Positions 26,348-35,355 of a stretch of DNA of 64,000 nucleotides are shown here, piece by piece. A program made the position numbers and the translations under genes. The first letter of the stretch is position 1. Each line of letters starts with the position of its first letter. The notes below the pieces were generated by a model that was not told where the DNA came from, searched no databases, and worked only from the letters and a program-made list of their open reading frames with translations. Origin of the DNA: CAZJVD01 sp964549505 (GTDB taxonomy: Bacteria > Bdellovibrionota > UBA1018 > CAZJVD01); contig CAZJVD010000001.1 of NCBI GenBank assembly GCA_964549505.1, positions 62,001 through 126,000 of the forward strand, given 5' to 3'.

Positions 26348-28180
26348 ATGAGATTCGCTCCAATCCGTATCAAATTGATCCAGTTTTATCAAACGGTTGC
26401 GAAAGGTCCCGTTAGACACGAGACTGGGGCTGTGAATCCATGGCGAGTCTTTGTCCGAACCAGTTTGATTGTCTTCTTGATAAGCGTCGTTCTGGTTTCA
26501 GTCTCGTTGAAACGCATTGAACGGCTGCCCCTCAGTGGGGCCGATCTACACTTCGAAGCCGCACGCGCTCATCAGACCATGACGACCTTGGCGAAAAAGT
26601 TTCCCTATCGACTGCCTTGGCATCAGAACCGTATCGCAGCCGGTGATTATCTTTTCACGGAGCTAAAAAAACTCGGCCTCCATCCTAAGGAAATGATGTT
26701 CTCAGAGGTCATTGGCGGTGTCCGGTACAGCCATCTGCGAAACATCTACGCCGAACTGAAAGGTACCGAACGTCCCGATGAAATCATCACAGTCGTCGCA
26801 CACTACGACACGACCGACACCACGATCGAAGGTGCGATGGACGACGCGAGCGGCGTCGGCGTTGTCATGGAACTCGCGCGTGTTTTTTCGAAAGAACAAC
26901 CGAGACGCACCGTCCTCTTCTTACTGACAGATAGCGAAGAGTTTGGCGCGTTCTGGGGAGCACGAACGTTTGCACAGTCTTTCGAACGTGCCGATAAGAT
27001 CATCGCTGCGCTCAGTTTCGACTTTGTCGCCCCGGAGAAACAAAAGGCAATTCTGGTTTTGACGGATGGGCTCAAAGACGGGTTCACGCCGCTGTGGCTA
27101 CGCGAGCTCGCGCTCGACTCGATTCGATCCGTCGACGGTGTCGAGGCTCGCGATCTTCCGAACGTTCTCGAGTTTATTCAGCGCGCTTTGCTCATACCTG
27201 CTGCCGATCACGGCGCGTTTCTGCAAGCCGGAATTCCGGCCATGAACTGGGTCGGCCAGATGGAAAACTTCAGTTTCGAAATGAGCCATTACCACCACAC
27301 ACCGCACGATGTGGCCGAAAGCATGCACGTCGAATCGTTTGAAACCTACGGTAAAGCAGCCGAGCGTTGGCTTCGAAGTCTCGACGGTTTGGGGCAAATC
27401 CCGGAAAACTTTCGAGATCATGATTACTTCAAAGTGAGCGAGAATCTCTATCTCGAAGGCTGGCTCATGACGGTTCTTCAGATCCTCGCGTTCCTGCCGT
27501 TCGTTCTGTATGGCCTCACAAAGTTCAGTTTGAGTCTCGCACGCTACCCGCGCCCTACGATCATTCGCGGAGTCAAAAACGAAGCGAAAGCTTTTGTGAT
27601 CCTTGTCGGGTCTTTTCTTGGCGGATATCTGTTGATGCGACTTTTGCCAGCACTCAAAATCATCACGCAATACGAAACCTTTCCGGCAACACAAAAGGCG
27701 CAGCTTCTTGATAACCCGAACTTTCTTGCGATTGTTCTGGTCCTAGCCGCCTCCGTCGGCATCTATTTTGTTTTTAGAAAGGTGTTTCAAGAAAAGGATG
27801 ATTCAGCTGACCTCCGGGAGATCCGTCACGCCGTACAAGCACTTTTCTTAGCAGCTGCGATTGTCGTCGCGTTTCTTCGAAACAGTTACCTCGCGTGCCT
27901 GCTTCTTCTACCCCCTGCGTATTTTTGGACGGCGATTCGCGGAGACCGCGGTCTTTCCACTCCGTCGCGCGTGTTCAACTTTCTGCTACTCATGGGTGGG
28001 GCTTTAACCTTCATGATCATGGCAGCCGTCATGAGCTCGGTGTTCTATGTCGGCGTGATCTACTGGTATCTGTTTTTGGCAGCAGCTTATGGCCTGGTTT
28101 CGGCGTACACGGCCGTCGTCTTTTTCATCGTGCTCGCGATCATGTTCCGCATCGGACGCAGTCTTGTCTTTAGAGCGTGA
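26348..28180 (+). CDS. M28 family zinc peptidase with C-terminal membrane domain
   Basis: The roughly 610-residue protein has an N-terminal signal anchor (about residues 35-55), an M28 aminopeptidase domain, and a C-terminal half with about seven hydrophobic helices. Zinc-ligand motifs appear in order: H in VVAHYDT, D in MDDASG, E-E in TDSEEFG, D in LSFDFV, and H in MSHYHHTP. This matches membrane-linked M28 peptidases related to FXNA/ERMP1-type proteins. The peptidase domain probably faces the periplasm. The start is uncertain: the chosen ATG has no good ribosome binding site and lies only 14 bases from the divergent lipoprotein start. A GTG at 26432 is an alternative. The 3' end overlaps dnaB by 11 bases, convergently. 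Confidence 0.88.
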   Translation: MRFAPIRIKLIQFYQTVAKGPVRHETGAVNPWRVFVRTSLIVFLISVVLVSVSLKRIERLPLSGADLHFEAARAHQTMTTLAKKFPYRLPWHQNRIAAGDYLFTELKKLGLHPKEMMFSEVIGGVRYSHLRNIYAELKGTERPDEIITVVAHYDTTDTTIEGAMDDASGVGVVMELARVFSKEQPRRTVLFLLTDSEEFGAFWGARTFAQSFERADKIIAALSFDFVAPEKQKAILVLTDGLKDGFTPLWLRELALDSIRSVDGVEARDLPNVLEFIQRALLIPAADHGAFLQAGIPAMNWVGQMENFSFEMSHYHHTPHDVAESMHVESFETYGKAAERWLRSLDGLGQIPENFRDHDYFKVSENLYLEGWLMTVLQILAFLPFVLYGLTKFSLSLARYPRPTIIRGVKNEAKAFVILVGSFLGGYLLMRLLPALKIITQYETFPATQKAQLLDNPNFLAIVLVLAASVGIYFVFRKVFQEKDDSADLREIRHAVQALFLAAAIVVAFLRNSYLACLLLLPPAYFWTAIRGDRGLSTPSRVFNFLLLMGGALTFMIMAAVMSSVFYVGVIYWYLFLAAAYGLVSAYTAVVFFIVLAIMFRIGRSLVFRA

Positions 28181-29825
28181 TCGGCATTCCACCTTCGTCT
28201 GAGCTGAGATTGTCAAACAAGGTGTATTGAGCGAGCCAAGCCAGTCGAATGGTATCTTGTTGTCCGTGCCGGTTCTTTGCGACGATGAACTCGGCGATCC
28301 CCTTATTCTCACTGTTTTCGCGATCGTAATAGTCATCACGGTGGATAAAGCAAACCAAGTCAGCGTCTTGCTCAATGGCTCCAGACTCTCGAAGATCCGC
28401 AAGTGTTGGGCGCTTGTCTTGCCGCGACTCCACCTGACGATTGAGCTGCGAGACCGCTATGATCGGCACTTTCAATTCCTTCGCAAGTTCCTTGAGACCG
28501 CGGCTGATCTCGGAGATCTCACGCTCGCGCGAATCACCGCCACGACTCGCTTTCGACCCGCGCATGAGCTGAAGATAGTCGACGACAATCAAGTCGAGTT
28601 TGTTCTCTTTCGCTAGGATCCGGCGCCCACGTGACCGAATGTCCATCACCGTCAGACCGCCGGAGTCGTCAATATGAACGCGCGCCTTGGACAACTGATC
28701 GGCAGCTTCGGTAAGCTTGATCCATTCGCGTTCGTTCGCACGTCCGAGTCGAAGCTTCCGTGAATCAATCCGCGCTAACCCCGACAAGAAACGAAACATG
28801 ATTTCCTCTCGCGACATTTCAAGCGAGAACACCGCGACCACAGCATCGTCTTTCAAGGCCGCGTGCTGGATCGCTGAGATGAACCAACTCGTCTTTCCCA
28901 TCCCAGGCCGAGCAGCCACCACCATGACCTGTCCGGGATGCAAGCCCGTCGTGAGCTCATCAAACTTTTTAAATCCCGTCGGCAGTCCTGTAACGTCGTG
29001 CTTCTTGAGAGCTAGCTCTTCGATGCTCGCCATCGCCTGAAAGACGATCTCGCGCATCTCGACCATGGTTTTTTCAATTTGAACTTCAGCGACTTCAAAA
29101 ACTTTTTTTTCGGCGTCGTCGAGGAACGCTTCGGTGTTCTCAATACCACCGAGCGCCGTCCCAATGATCTCGTGACACGCCTGGATCATACGACGCTGGA
29201 TAGCTTTTTCACGTACAATGCGCGCGTACTCCGCAATGTTGGGTACAGCAAAACCCTGATCAAAGAGTCCGGTCACCGAATCTGGTGCGCCTGCTTTTTC
29301 GAATGTTCCGAGATCGCGCAACGCTGAACTCAGCGTCACACCATCGATGGGCGACCGACGTTCGTAGAGAAAAAAAGCCGCTTCGAAGATCAGCCGATGT
29401 GATTCCTTTAAAAAATCCTGATTCCGCAATCCGACTTCGATGACCTTGTCGAAAGCCGTTCCATCGAGAACGATTGCCGCGAGCACCGACTTCTCAGCTT
29501 CGAGGTCTTGCGGCAACGAAGCCAGCCGATCGGACACCTGGCCAACCGACTTCTGCGATGTTCCTCCATAAGCCGGTGGCGGACTACGACGCTGTGGCGG
29601 ATTTCCGTATTGTGGAGCGTACTGAGGTTTGCCCGCTGACCATGCGCCCGATGAAGGACGCGATCCTGGAGCCGAACGTCCTGACGAACCGTAGCCCGAC
29701 TGCCCTCCATGCGATGACGCATTCTGGGGCCAATCCATGATGTATTGTCTTAAATCAAAAGGATCTCGATCGTCCCCAAACCCTGACGAGCCAGGCGGCG
29801 CTGGAGGTCCCCCCGGGGAATCCAT
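28170..29825 (-). CDS. dnaB: Replicative DNA helicase DnaB with N-terminal low-complexity extension
   Basis: A 551-residue hexameric helicase. The usual N-terminal collar domain starts only near residue 105 (LPQDLEAEKSVLAAIVLDG). The RecA-like core has Walker A ARPGMGKTS, Walker B LIVVDYLQLM, and the downstream SQLNRQVE and LRESGAIEQDAD motifs. The first about 100 residues are an extra Gly/Ser/Pro/Gln/Tyr-rich segment not found in typical DnaB (about 450-470 residues). GAGGAG near the rplI stop is its ribosome binding site, and the ATG lies six bases after rplI, so this start is well supported and the extension is real. No intein is seen. Confidence 0.95.
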   Translation of the reverse strand: MDSPGGPPAPPGSSGFGDDRDPFDLRQYIMDWPQNASSHGGQSGYGSSGRSAPGSRPSSGAWSAGKPQYAPQYGNPPQRRSPPPAYGGTSQKSVGQVSDRLASLPQDLEAEKSVLAAIVLDGTAFDKVIEVGLRNQDFLKESHRLIFEAAFFLYERRSPIDGVTLSSALRDLGTFEKAGAPDSVTGLFDQGFAVPNIAEYARIVREKAIQRRMIQACHEIIGTALGGIENTEAFLDDAEKKVFEVAEVQIEKTMVEMREIVFQAMASIEELALKKHDVTGLPTGFKKFDELTTGLHPGQVMVVAARPGMGKTSWFISAIQHAALKDDAVVAVFSLEMSREEIMFRFLSGLARIDSRKLRLGRANEREWIKLTEAADQLSKARVHIDDSGGLTVMDIRSRGRRILAKENKLDLIVVDYLQLMRGSKASRGGDSREREISEISRGLKELAKELKVPIIAVSQLNRQVESRQDKRPTLADLRESGAIEQDADLVCFIHRDDYYDRENSENKGIAEFIVAKNRHGQQDTIRLAWLAQYTLFDNLSSDEGGMPITL

Positions 29826-29831
29826 GGAGAG

Positions 29832-30290
29832 TTACTCCTCTTTAACGATCCAGACCTTAACTTGAGCAACGACGTCAGCGTGCAATCGGACGGGAACTTC
29901 GTGAACCCCAAGCGATTTGAGGTGCTCTTTCATTTGAAGTGCATTTTTTGGAAGCTCAAAACCAGCCCCTTGGATTTCATGAAGAACATCCGCGTTCGAC
30001 ACAGAACCGAAGAGCTTGTCACCTTTTCCTACCTTGCGCTTGATCGTGACGGTGAGCTCTGAAAGCTTGTTAGCGAACTCAGCAGCGTTCTGCTTAAGCG
30101 CCATGCGTTTCTTTTCCAGAATTCTCTTGTGATGATCGAGCTCGCGCACGTTGGTTTCGCTGGCAACAACAACAAGGTTCCGCGGTAAGAGATAGTTGCG
30201 CGCGTATCCTTCCGACACACGTACCAGGTCGCCTACGGACCCCAGGTTCTCAACGGACTCACGTAAAATTACTTTCGTCACTTTCGACAT
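29832..30290 (-). CDS. rplI: 50S ribosomal protein L9
   Basis: The 152-residue protein is a canonical bL9: N-terminal domain with VILRESVENLGSVGDLVRVSEGYARNYLLPRNLV, the long connecting helix with HHKRILEKKR, and the C-terminal rRNA-binding domain. The length is normal. Its start overlaps the stop of the upstream membrane-protein gene by one base (TGATG). Position between rpsR and dnaB matches the conserved S6-S18-L9 operon. Confidence 0.97.
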   Translation of the reverse strand: MSKVTKVILRESVENLGSVGDLVRVSEGYARNYLLPRNLVVVASETNVRELDHHKRILEKKRMALKQNAAEFANKLSELTVTIKRKVGKGDKLFGSVSNADVLHEIQGAGFELPKNALQMKEHLKSLGVHEVPVRLHADVVAQVKVWIVKEE

Positions 30291-31243
30291 CAGGAATTCG
30301 ATTGCACCAACTTGCCGCGAAAGTCAAACCACAGATCCAAGAACCCCGCTGTCACAAGTGCCATACTCATCGGCCAAACAGCCAAAACGAAGATAAGAAC
30401 TCTTGGAAAGCCCATGATCTTCCACCGATCCAGCAAGAACGTTAAACAACTCAAGCCCTGTAGCCCATAAAGGACGAAGAACACGTTCAGAAAGTTCATC
30501 CCCACGACCGCCCACACGCCCTGACTAAAAACAACCAGTGCCCCTGCCGCAATGGCTGGCCAAACAAAGTATTCAGAAACCTTCCATGTCGAAAAATAGT
30601 TCTGTACTACACGTGCCTGCTCGTAGAACCGAGCACCGAAGAGGCGCGACATCATTAGGAAGTTCGCCCAAAGCAGAACCATCCCGAGCCCAAGAAACCC
30701 CGAAGGCAACTGCTTCAGAACCACCTTCTTCAGATCGTCAACACTGTCGACGACGGTACGTGCTTCCTCCGACGAGCTAGTCCGCAGCTGATCGAGCATC
30801 GGTTGCAGTTCTCGGCCAACCCAGGCTTCCCAGCTCCAGCCCCTTACTAAGACCAACCACGCGAGAGCACCGCCTACCAGAAGTCCTACGGTTCCGAGCG
30901 CGATCGCACCCGCTTTCTCTGGCGACTGACGGGCTTTCAAGACAAGAAAGAGAAAGACGACCGAAAGCACAGCGATCGCACCAAAGACGGCGGTACTTGC
31001 GATCCACGCACCCTGCGCACTGCCACCACCGGCGCCATAGAAGCCCCAGAGCGCGACGACGGCGATGTTCGACACGAGCGAGCCCCAAACCACAGCCCAA
31101 CGCCCGCGAAACGCTTGGGCGAACAAAGGCATCGGCGAAAACACCGAAAAGAAAACGCTCAAGAAAAGGAGCGCAGGCAAAAAGAAGGGGACGATTTTAC
31201 TAAGCGGCGTCCCTAATTGGTGTTGCGGTTCACGCTGGGTCAC
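30290..31243 (-). CDS. Polytopic membrane protein, DUF2232/YybS-like
   Basis: A 317-residue protein with about eight hydrophobic helices spread from residue 17 to the C-terminus and short loops. A membrane protein of the DUF2232 (YybS) type is often found between rpsR and rplI, and the layout here matches; no catalytic motif was seen. The GTG start overlaps the rpsR stop (GTGA), and the stop overlaps rplI, so translation is coupled to ribosomal protein genes. The function of the family is unknown. Confidence 0.78.
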   Translation of the reverse strand: MTQREPQHQLGTPLSKIVPFFLPALLFLSVFFSVFSPMPLFAQAFRGRWAVVWGSLVSNIAVVALWGFYGAGGGSAQGAWIASTAVFGAIAVLSVVFLFLVLKARQSPEKAGAIALGTVGLLVGGALAWLVLVRGWSWEAWVGRELQPMLDQLRTSSSEEARTVVDSVDDLKKVVLKQLPSGFLGLGMVLLWANFLMMSRLFGARFYEQARVVQNYFSTWKVSEYFVWPAIAAGALVVFSQGVWAVVGMNFLNVFFVLYGLQGLSCLTFLLDRWKIMGFPRVLIFVLAVWPMSMALVTAGFLDLWFDFRGKLVQSNS

Positions 31244-31560
31244 GTGCCAATCGTCACAAAACCAAGCAGTCCGATGTTACGTGCGCGCTTGATATGCGTT
31301 GTGAGCTGTCGCTGGTGAAAAGCACATGCGCCGGACACACGTCGCGGGACGAGCTTTCCTTGTTCCGTTAGAAACGTCTGGATCACTTTCACGTACTTGT
31401 AATCAAGAATGTAGTCTTGATCCGTGCAAAACTTGCATGCCTTACGACGTCCGGTGCCACTCGAAAAAACGCGGCGCTGACCAGCTCGGTCGTCAAAATC
31501 ATCGTAATCATCCATCGACATATCGTGTTCACGATCGCGTCGGCCTTCATCTGCTACCAT
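31240..31560 (-). CDS. rpsR: 30S ribosomal protein S18 with acidic N-terminal extension
   Basis: A 106-residue bS18. The core from about residue 38 is typical: RRKACKFCTDQDYILDYKYVKVIQTFLTEQGKLVPRRVSG and the final ArgRich helix RQLTTHIKRARNIGLLGF. The first about 35 residues form an extra acidic stretch (MDDYDDFDD). The start ATG has AAGGA seven bases upstream, so the extension is supported, though two internal Mets at residues 14 and 16 exist. S18 binds S6 on the small subunit platform; the partner gene rpsF lies 47 bases upstream. Confidence 0.96.
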   Translation of the reverse strand: MVADEGRRDREHDMSMDDYDDFDDRAGQRRVFSSGTGRRKACKFCTDQDYILDYKYVKVIQTFLTEQGKLVPRRVSGACAFHQRQLTTHIKRARNIGLLGFVTIGT

Positions 31561-31607
31561 TGCAATATCCTTCCGTTCTCAATTCTAATTAAATTTTAAC
31601 TGTGGGC

Positions 31608-32147
31608 TTAATACTCGTGCGATCCACCGCGGGGTTCGCGATGTTCACGTGGCTCACGAGGTTCGCGGTGCTCACGAAACTCACGGCCTTCTCTAAAGTC
31701 GCGACCAAATCCGCGCTCCGGACGATCAAACTTAGGATTCTCCGTCTTTGACTTCACCATGTAGGACGGCTTGAGGAGATGTTTGCTTTCGTCAAATTCC
31801 TTCGCGAGGTTGACCGATAAGAAGCGAATAATATGTTCGTGAATTCGAAAGTTCCGCTCGAGCTCATGAATCACACCCGGTCGGCCCGTGAACACGAAAT
31901 AGGTGTAATGACCGCGCGTTTCCTTCTTGATGGGATACGCGAGCTTACGCTTGCCCCAATCTTCTTTGAGGTGCACCTGACCGCCGAACTCGTCGATGAT
32001 CTTTTCAACACGTTCTTGAATCGTACGCAGCCCAGCGTCGGTCACTTCGTTGCGAACGACATAGATCACTTCGTAACCAGGTAAGTACCCGGTACTTCCG
32101 GCCGAAGGCGCGCGTGGCGGTTTTGTAGTCGTAGTTTCTTCTGACAT
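31608..32147 (-). CDS. rpsF: 30S ribosomal protein S6 with long charged C-terminal tail
   Basis: The 179-residue protein is much longer than the usual 95-135. The S6 fold (about residues 20-120) is clear: GYEVIYVVRNEV, GKRKLAYPIKKETRGHYTYFVF, FRIHEHIIRFL. The tail from about residue 135 is dominated by Arg, Glu, Pro and His in short repeats (REHREPREPREHREP). The ATG chosen has AAAGGA six bases upstream; a GTG nine codons earlier has no spacing for a ribosome binding site. It opens the rpsF-rpsR-DUF2232-rplI-dnaB operon. A 141-base gap upstream must hold the promoter, but no clear hexamers were found. Confidence 0.95.
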   Translation of the reverse strand: MSEETTTTKPPRAPSAGSTGYLPGYEVIYVVRNEVTDAGLRTIQERVEKIIDEFGGQVHLKEDWGKRKLAYPIKKETRGHYTYFVFTGRPGVIHELERNFRIHEHIIRFLSVNLAKEFDESKHLLKPSYMVKSKTENPKFDRPERGFGRDFREGREFREHREPREPREHREPRGGSHEY

Positions 32148-32288
32148 CGATCGTCCTTTCGGTTCATCTGACACTCTTTTGGAGTTCAGAGAGCCTAAGC
32201 CAAAGGCTTAAGCAAGGTTTCTAGGAAAGAGCCAGGGGTAACATGAGCCCCCAGGCGCGTCAACCACACGCCGGATAGGGGCTAAACA

Positions 32289-32747
32289 TCAATCCTCCCA
32301 GCAATGCAGATCGAGCAGCGAAATGAGTAAAGGGCTCACGGGAGAATTATTGACTGCCTTTGTCCCTGATCGCGTTTCCAGCAAAGTCATGGACCTCAGG
32401 CTGGTATGATTAGAGACGGAGTAAACAACCTCGGCCAGGGCCGCTGGCTCCACATTCGTGGTGACCGCCTCCGATATCAGTGCGCCCGCAATCGCGGTGG
32501 ATGCATATTGAGACAGAAGTTTACGATCCAGTGAGCTGGGTCGCTCGATAATCTGCGAATACACGAGTCGACCGTCCGTAAGCTTGATCCTCAAGATGGT
32601 GACCTGTTTTGGATTCACAGTACATATGACGTTGTCAGTCGTAAGCGAATTCCGACGCCGATCCGTTGTTCTGCGCACCAGCTCGACATCGTCAGCAAGC
32701 ACGATATTCGACGCAAGAAAAGAACCTAAAAGTATGTATTTTAACAT
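32289..32747 (-). CDS. Small secreted hypothetical protein
   Basis: The 152-residue product begins with a signal peptide (MLKYILLGSFLASNIVLADD, cleavage probably after ALA-type LAD region near residue 18). The mature part is Thr-, Leu- and Ser-rich with one cysteine pair candidate (ICTV and LHCWE). No family is recognised. The start was set at the ATG with GGGGG five bases upstream instead of a longer frame 11 codons earlier. It follows tatC by 57 bases on the same strand. Confidence 0.6.
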   Translation of the reverse strand: MLKYILLGSFLASNIVLADDVELVRRTTDRRRNSLTTDNVICTVNPKQVTILRIKLTDGRLVYSQIIERPSSLDRKLLSQYASTAIAGALISEAVTTNVEPAALAEVVYSVSNHTSLRSMTLLETRSGTKAVNNSPVSPLLISLLDLHCWED

Positions 32748-32804
32748 CACAGCCCCCAATCCAGCTCCTACGCCTAACACCGAGGATATTGGGAAATCAA
32801 GTAG

Positions 32805-33560
32805 TCAGGGCGCCGACGGCGACGGGCGCTTGCGCGCCAGCCAATGGACAGCCACGACGGAGAACTCAAACAAGAGCAATAACGGCGCAATCAGAAGCAA
32901 CATGGACACCGCATCGGGTGGCGCGAATATCGCCGCAAAAAGCGCGATCACGACCCATGCAACCCGTCGTTGACGACGCAAGGTGGCTGCGTCAACGACG
33001 CCAAGCCAGCCGAGCAACAAGATCATCACTGGCATTTCGAACGCGAGACCAAACAACAGGATGAGCTTCAGCGCGGTGCTGTAATAAGAATCGATGGTCA
33101 ACATCGGCTGGTCGGTCGCCAATCCGTAATGAATGAAAAAGGAAAACGCTGTTGGGAAAAGCACATAGTACGCAAACGCGGCCCCCCCGACAAAGAACAC
33201 CGTCGCCAGTATGATGAACGGGAAAACGAAACCACGTTCTTTTGGGTACAGTCCCGGCGCAATAAATCCCCAAGCCTCCCAAAACAAGTAAGGCGCTAGT
33301 CCAAAAATGGCCGATGCACCGGCAATCTTTAAATGTGTGAGAAAGTTCTCAAAGAGACTCGTGAAGTAAAGATGCTGTTGGTCTGCGGGCAGGACGCTGT
33401 AGAGCGGCTCGCGAAGAAACTGCATCACGGTGTCGGTCACAAGAAAGTAACTGATCGCAAATCCAACCAGGAACACAGCGAGCGCACGAATGATACGCGA
33501 CCGAAGCTCGTCGAGATGCTCCCAAAAGTTCATAGTTCGGTTGGATTTTTCTTGAGCCAT
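32805..33560 (-). CDS. tatC: Sec-independent protein translocase TatC
   Basis: A 251-residue inner-membrane protein and the core receptor of the twin-arginine system. The N-terminal FWEHLDELRSRIIRAL motif is diagnostic, and six transmembrane helices follow, with FEMPVMILLLGWLGVV in helix 5. No tatA or tatB gene is seen in the window. AAAGG lies upstream of the ATG. The divergent isomerase gene starts only 26 bases away, so promoters of both must overlap coding sequence or lie very close. Confidence 0.95.
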   Translation of the reverse strand: MAQEKSNRTMNFWEHLDELRSRIIRALAVFLVGFAISYFLVTDTVMQFLREPLYSVLPADQQHLYFTSLFENFLTHLKIAGASAIFGLAPYLFWEAWGFIAPGLYPKERGFVFPFIILATVFFVGGAAFAYYVLFPTAFSFFIHYGLATDQPMLTIDSYYSTALKLILLFGLAFEMPVMILLLGWLGVVDAATLRRQRRVAWVVIALFAAIFAPPDAVSMLLLIAPLLLLFEFSVVAVHWLARKRPSPSAP

Positions 33561-33586
33561 ACCCGCCTTTGTACGATCCTTCGAGC

Positions 33587-34231
33587 ATGCAGGAAACGAA
33601 CTGGAAAATCAAAGTCGCAATGGGCCTTGCGTTCCTGATTGGGGTTTTTGCTTTTCTTTTTTTCCTCATCAAACGCGATACGGAAGAAGCAACTCCCTCC
33701 GCCACGACGGCACCCCCTGAAACCACTTCCGAAAGGAAAGCACCCGCTGTGAACCTTCCAGAAACCAACAAAAGTCCTGACCTGAACGCCGATGCAAACG
33801 GTCTTTCGAAAGCAACGGTCTTGTTGCTCACCGACAAGGGGTTGATCAAGTACAAATTTTATCCAAAAGATGCGCCGAAAACCGTGGCTCGTATTGCGGA
33901 GCTGACCAACGCCGGCTTTTACAACGGACTCACCTTTCATCGCGTCGAACCAGGGTTCGTGATTCAAGGTGGTGACCCCGTTGGCAATGGCACTGGCGGC
34001 AGCGGACAGAAGTTAAAGGCCGAGTTCAACCAGCGCACCCATCATGAAGGCACAGTTGCTATGGCACGTGGACCGGATCCCGACTCAGCCGATTCGCAGT
34101 TTTACATTGCCATGGGCGCGTTCCCGCACCTCGATCGCAACTACACCGTCTTTGGTCAGGTCATCGAGGGCATGGACGTCGTACGACAAATCGCACCCGG
34201 CGATCATATCGTTAAAATCGTGATTCAGTGA
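33587..34231 (+). CDS. Cyclophilin-type peptidyl-prolyl cis-trans isomerase, membrane-anchored
   Basis: The 214-residue protein has an N-terminal transmembrane anchor (about residues 8-26), a Ser/Thr/Pro/Glu-rich linker (about 30-70) and a cyclophilin domain with FHRVEPGFVIQGGDP, GTVAMARGPDPDSADSQFYIAMG and the YTVFGQVIEGMDVV end. The active-site Arg (FHRV), Phe and Gln (QFYI) are present. It catalyses proline isomerisation of envelope proteins and probably faces the periplasm. The ATG at residue 1 is preferred to a TTG six codons upstream. It overlaps the convergent neighbour by seven bases. Confidence 0.93.
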   Translation: MQETNWKIKVAMGLAFLIGVFAFLFFLIKRDTEEATPSATTAPPETTSERKAPAVNLPETNKSPDLNADANGLSKATVLLLTDKGLIKYKFYPKDAPKTVARIAELTNAGFYNGLTFHRVEPGFVIQGGDPVGNGTGGSGQKLKAEFNQRTHHEGTVAMARGPDPDSADSQFYIAMGAFPHLDRNYTVFGQVIEGMDVVRQIAPGDHIVKIVIQ

Positions 34232-35328
34232 AGACGGGCCAGAGTAGCGTGCGAGTTCGCAAGACTCGAGCGCGCTTCGTATTCAAACTCCGGTGAGAAC
34301 TCTCGCGAAGCAAGCATGGTTTCTAGCAGAACCTGCGATCGGCGGATCAGGTCTTTCGCATTTTCGAGGCGTTCCTTTTCGTTCAGTTCAGCTTTTCTAT
34401 TAAAAGCTAATTCGATCACCGAACGCAGTTCTTGTTCACGCTCAGGCGTTAACACCGAGAAACGTTCTCCTAAAACACCAGCGTCGCGCATCACCGCCAC
34501 AAGATCGATCTCGACGGTGGCATCCGGATCGGCGATCTTTCCCTCATCGATCGTTTCGCGCATAAACGCAGCTGCGAGTCGCTCCTGAAAAAAATCAAAA
34601 TCCGTGATGGGAACAAAATGCGCGATCTCTTCGGCGATCGGTTCTGTGATCATATTGATGGCGTTATCGTATCCCAGACGTTTGCGGACCCAAGGATGGG
34701 TGAGTGCCTTTGCCGGACCCTGAAAATGATCGTACGCAAGCGCACTGAACCAAGCCGTCGTTGCAACACTGGTCAGTGGCAGCAGAAGCCGCTTCGACAC
34801 CAAAAAGTTACCAACAGCGTTGATCGCCTTCATCGTGCCCGTGACGAGACGGTAGACTTTGTCGCCCGGACCGCCGGGGCCTATCAAGAGTTGATAAAAC
34901 ATACCGTCTTTACGGGACGCGGCGATGCTCGTGCGGAATGGCTTGAGAAGCCTTTCATCACATCGGCATCGAATCTTCTCTCGCCACATTCGAGCGATGT
35001 CCAACGGCCCCCGGTACACTTCGCTCCCACCATAATAATCGATGCTCTTCTTGGTGAAAAAAGCGGCCGCCGCACCGGCGGCTACCACGCCGGGCCAGGT
35101 CTTGATCGTGTCGGTGTAGCGATCCCGAACATCATCGGGAACACGAATATCGTCGCGGACTGTTTCCGCTGTGAGGCGAGCTAGGATGTAGATTTTCAGG
35201 GCCTCGTCTTCGACGTCGCGAACCGAATGAACGTCAACGGTCGGGTCTTGAGCCTGACCCAGAGGCATAAAAAGAAAAGAAGCGAACAGAAAGAATACCA
35301 CTCCCACGACGCGCATACTCGCGTCCAT
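34225..35328 (-). CDS. Hypothetical secreted protein
   Basis: A 367-residue product with a signal peptide (about residues 5-27, ending GQAQD). Two short hydrophobic stretches lie near residues 80-92 (GVVAAGAAAAFF) and 178-200, so it may contact the membrane. The C-terminal third is strongly helical and charged (SVLTPEREQELRSVIELAFNRKAELNEKERLENAK), perhaps a coiled coil. No family is recognised. It ends convergently on the isomerase gene. An alternative start four codons in (MRVVG) is possible. Confidence 0.65.
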   Translation of the reverse strand: MDASMRVVGVVFFLFASFLFMPLGQAQDPTVDVHSVRDVEDEALKIYILARLTAETVRDDIRVPDDVRDRYTDTIKTWPGVVAAGAAAAFFTKKSIDYYGGSEVYRGPLDIARMWREKIRCRCDERLLKPFRTSIAASRKDGMFYQLLIGPGGPGDKVYRLVTGTMKAINAVGNFLVSKRLLLPLTSVATTAWFSALAYDHFQGPAKALTHPWVRKRLGYDNAINMITEPIAEEIAHFVPITDFDFFQERLAAAFMRETIDEGKIADPDATVEIDLVAVMRDAGVLGERFSVLTPEREQELRSVIELAFNRKAELNEKERLENAKDLIRRSQVLLETMLASREFSPEFEYEARSSLANSHATLARLH

Positions 35329-35355
35329 ATATCGTCGGCGTAAGGCCGGGTCAAA

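Noticed and set aside
31617..31700. Short tandem DNA repeats that might be a CRISPR or minisatellite
   Set aside because: They are in-frame codons for the Arg/Glu/Pro/His tail of S6 and have no regular spacers.
32175..32288. Hairpin-like GC-rich sequence between the secreted hypothetical gene and rpsF
   Set aside because: Stem pairing is weak and no T-run follows, so it is not reported as a terminator.
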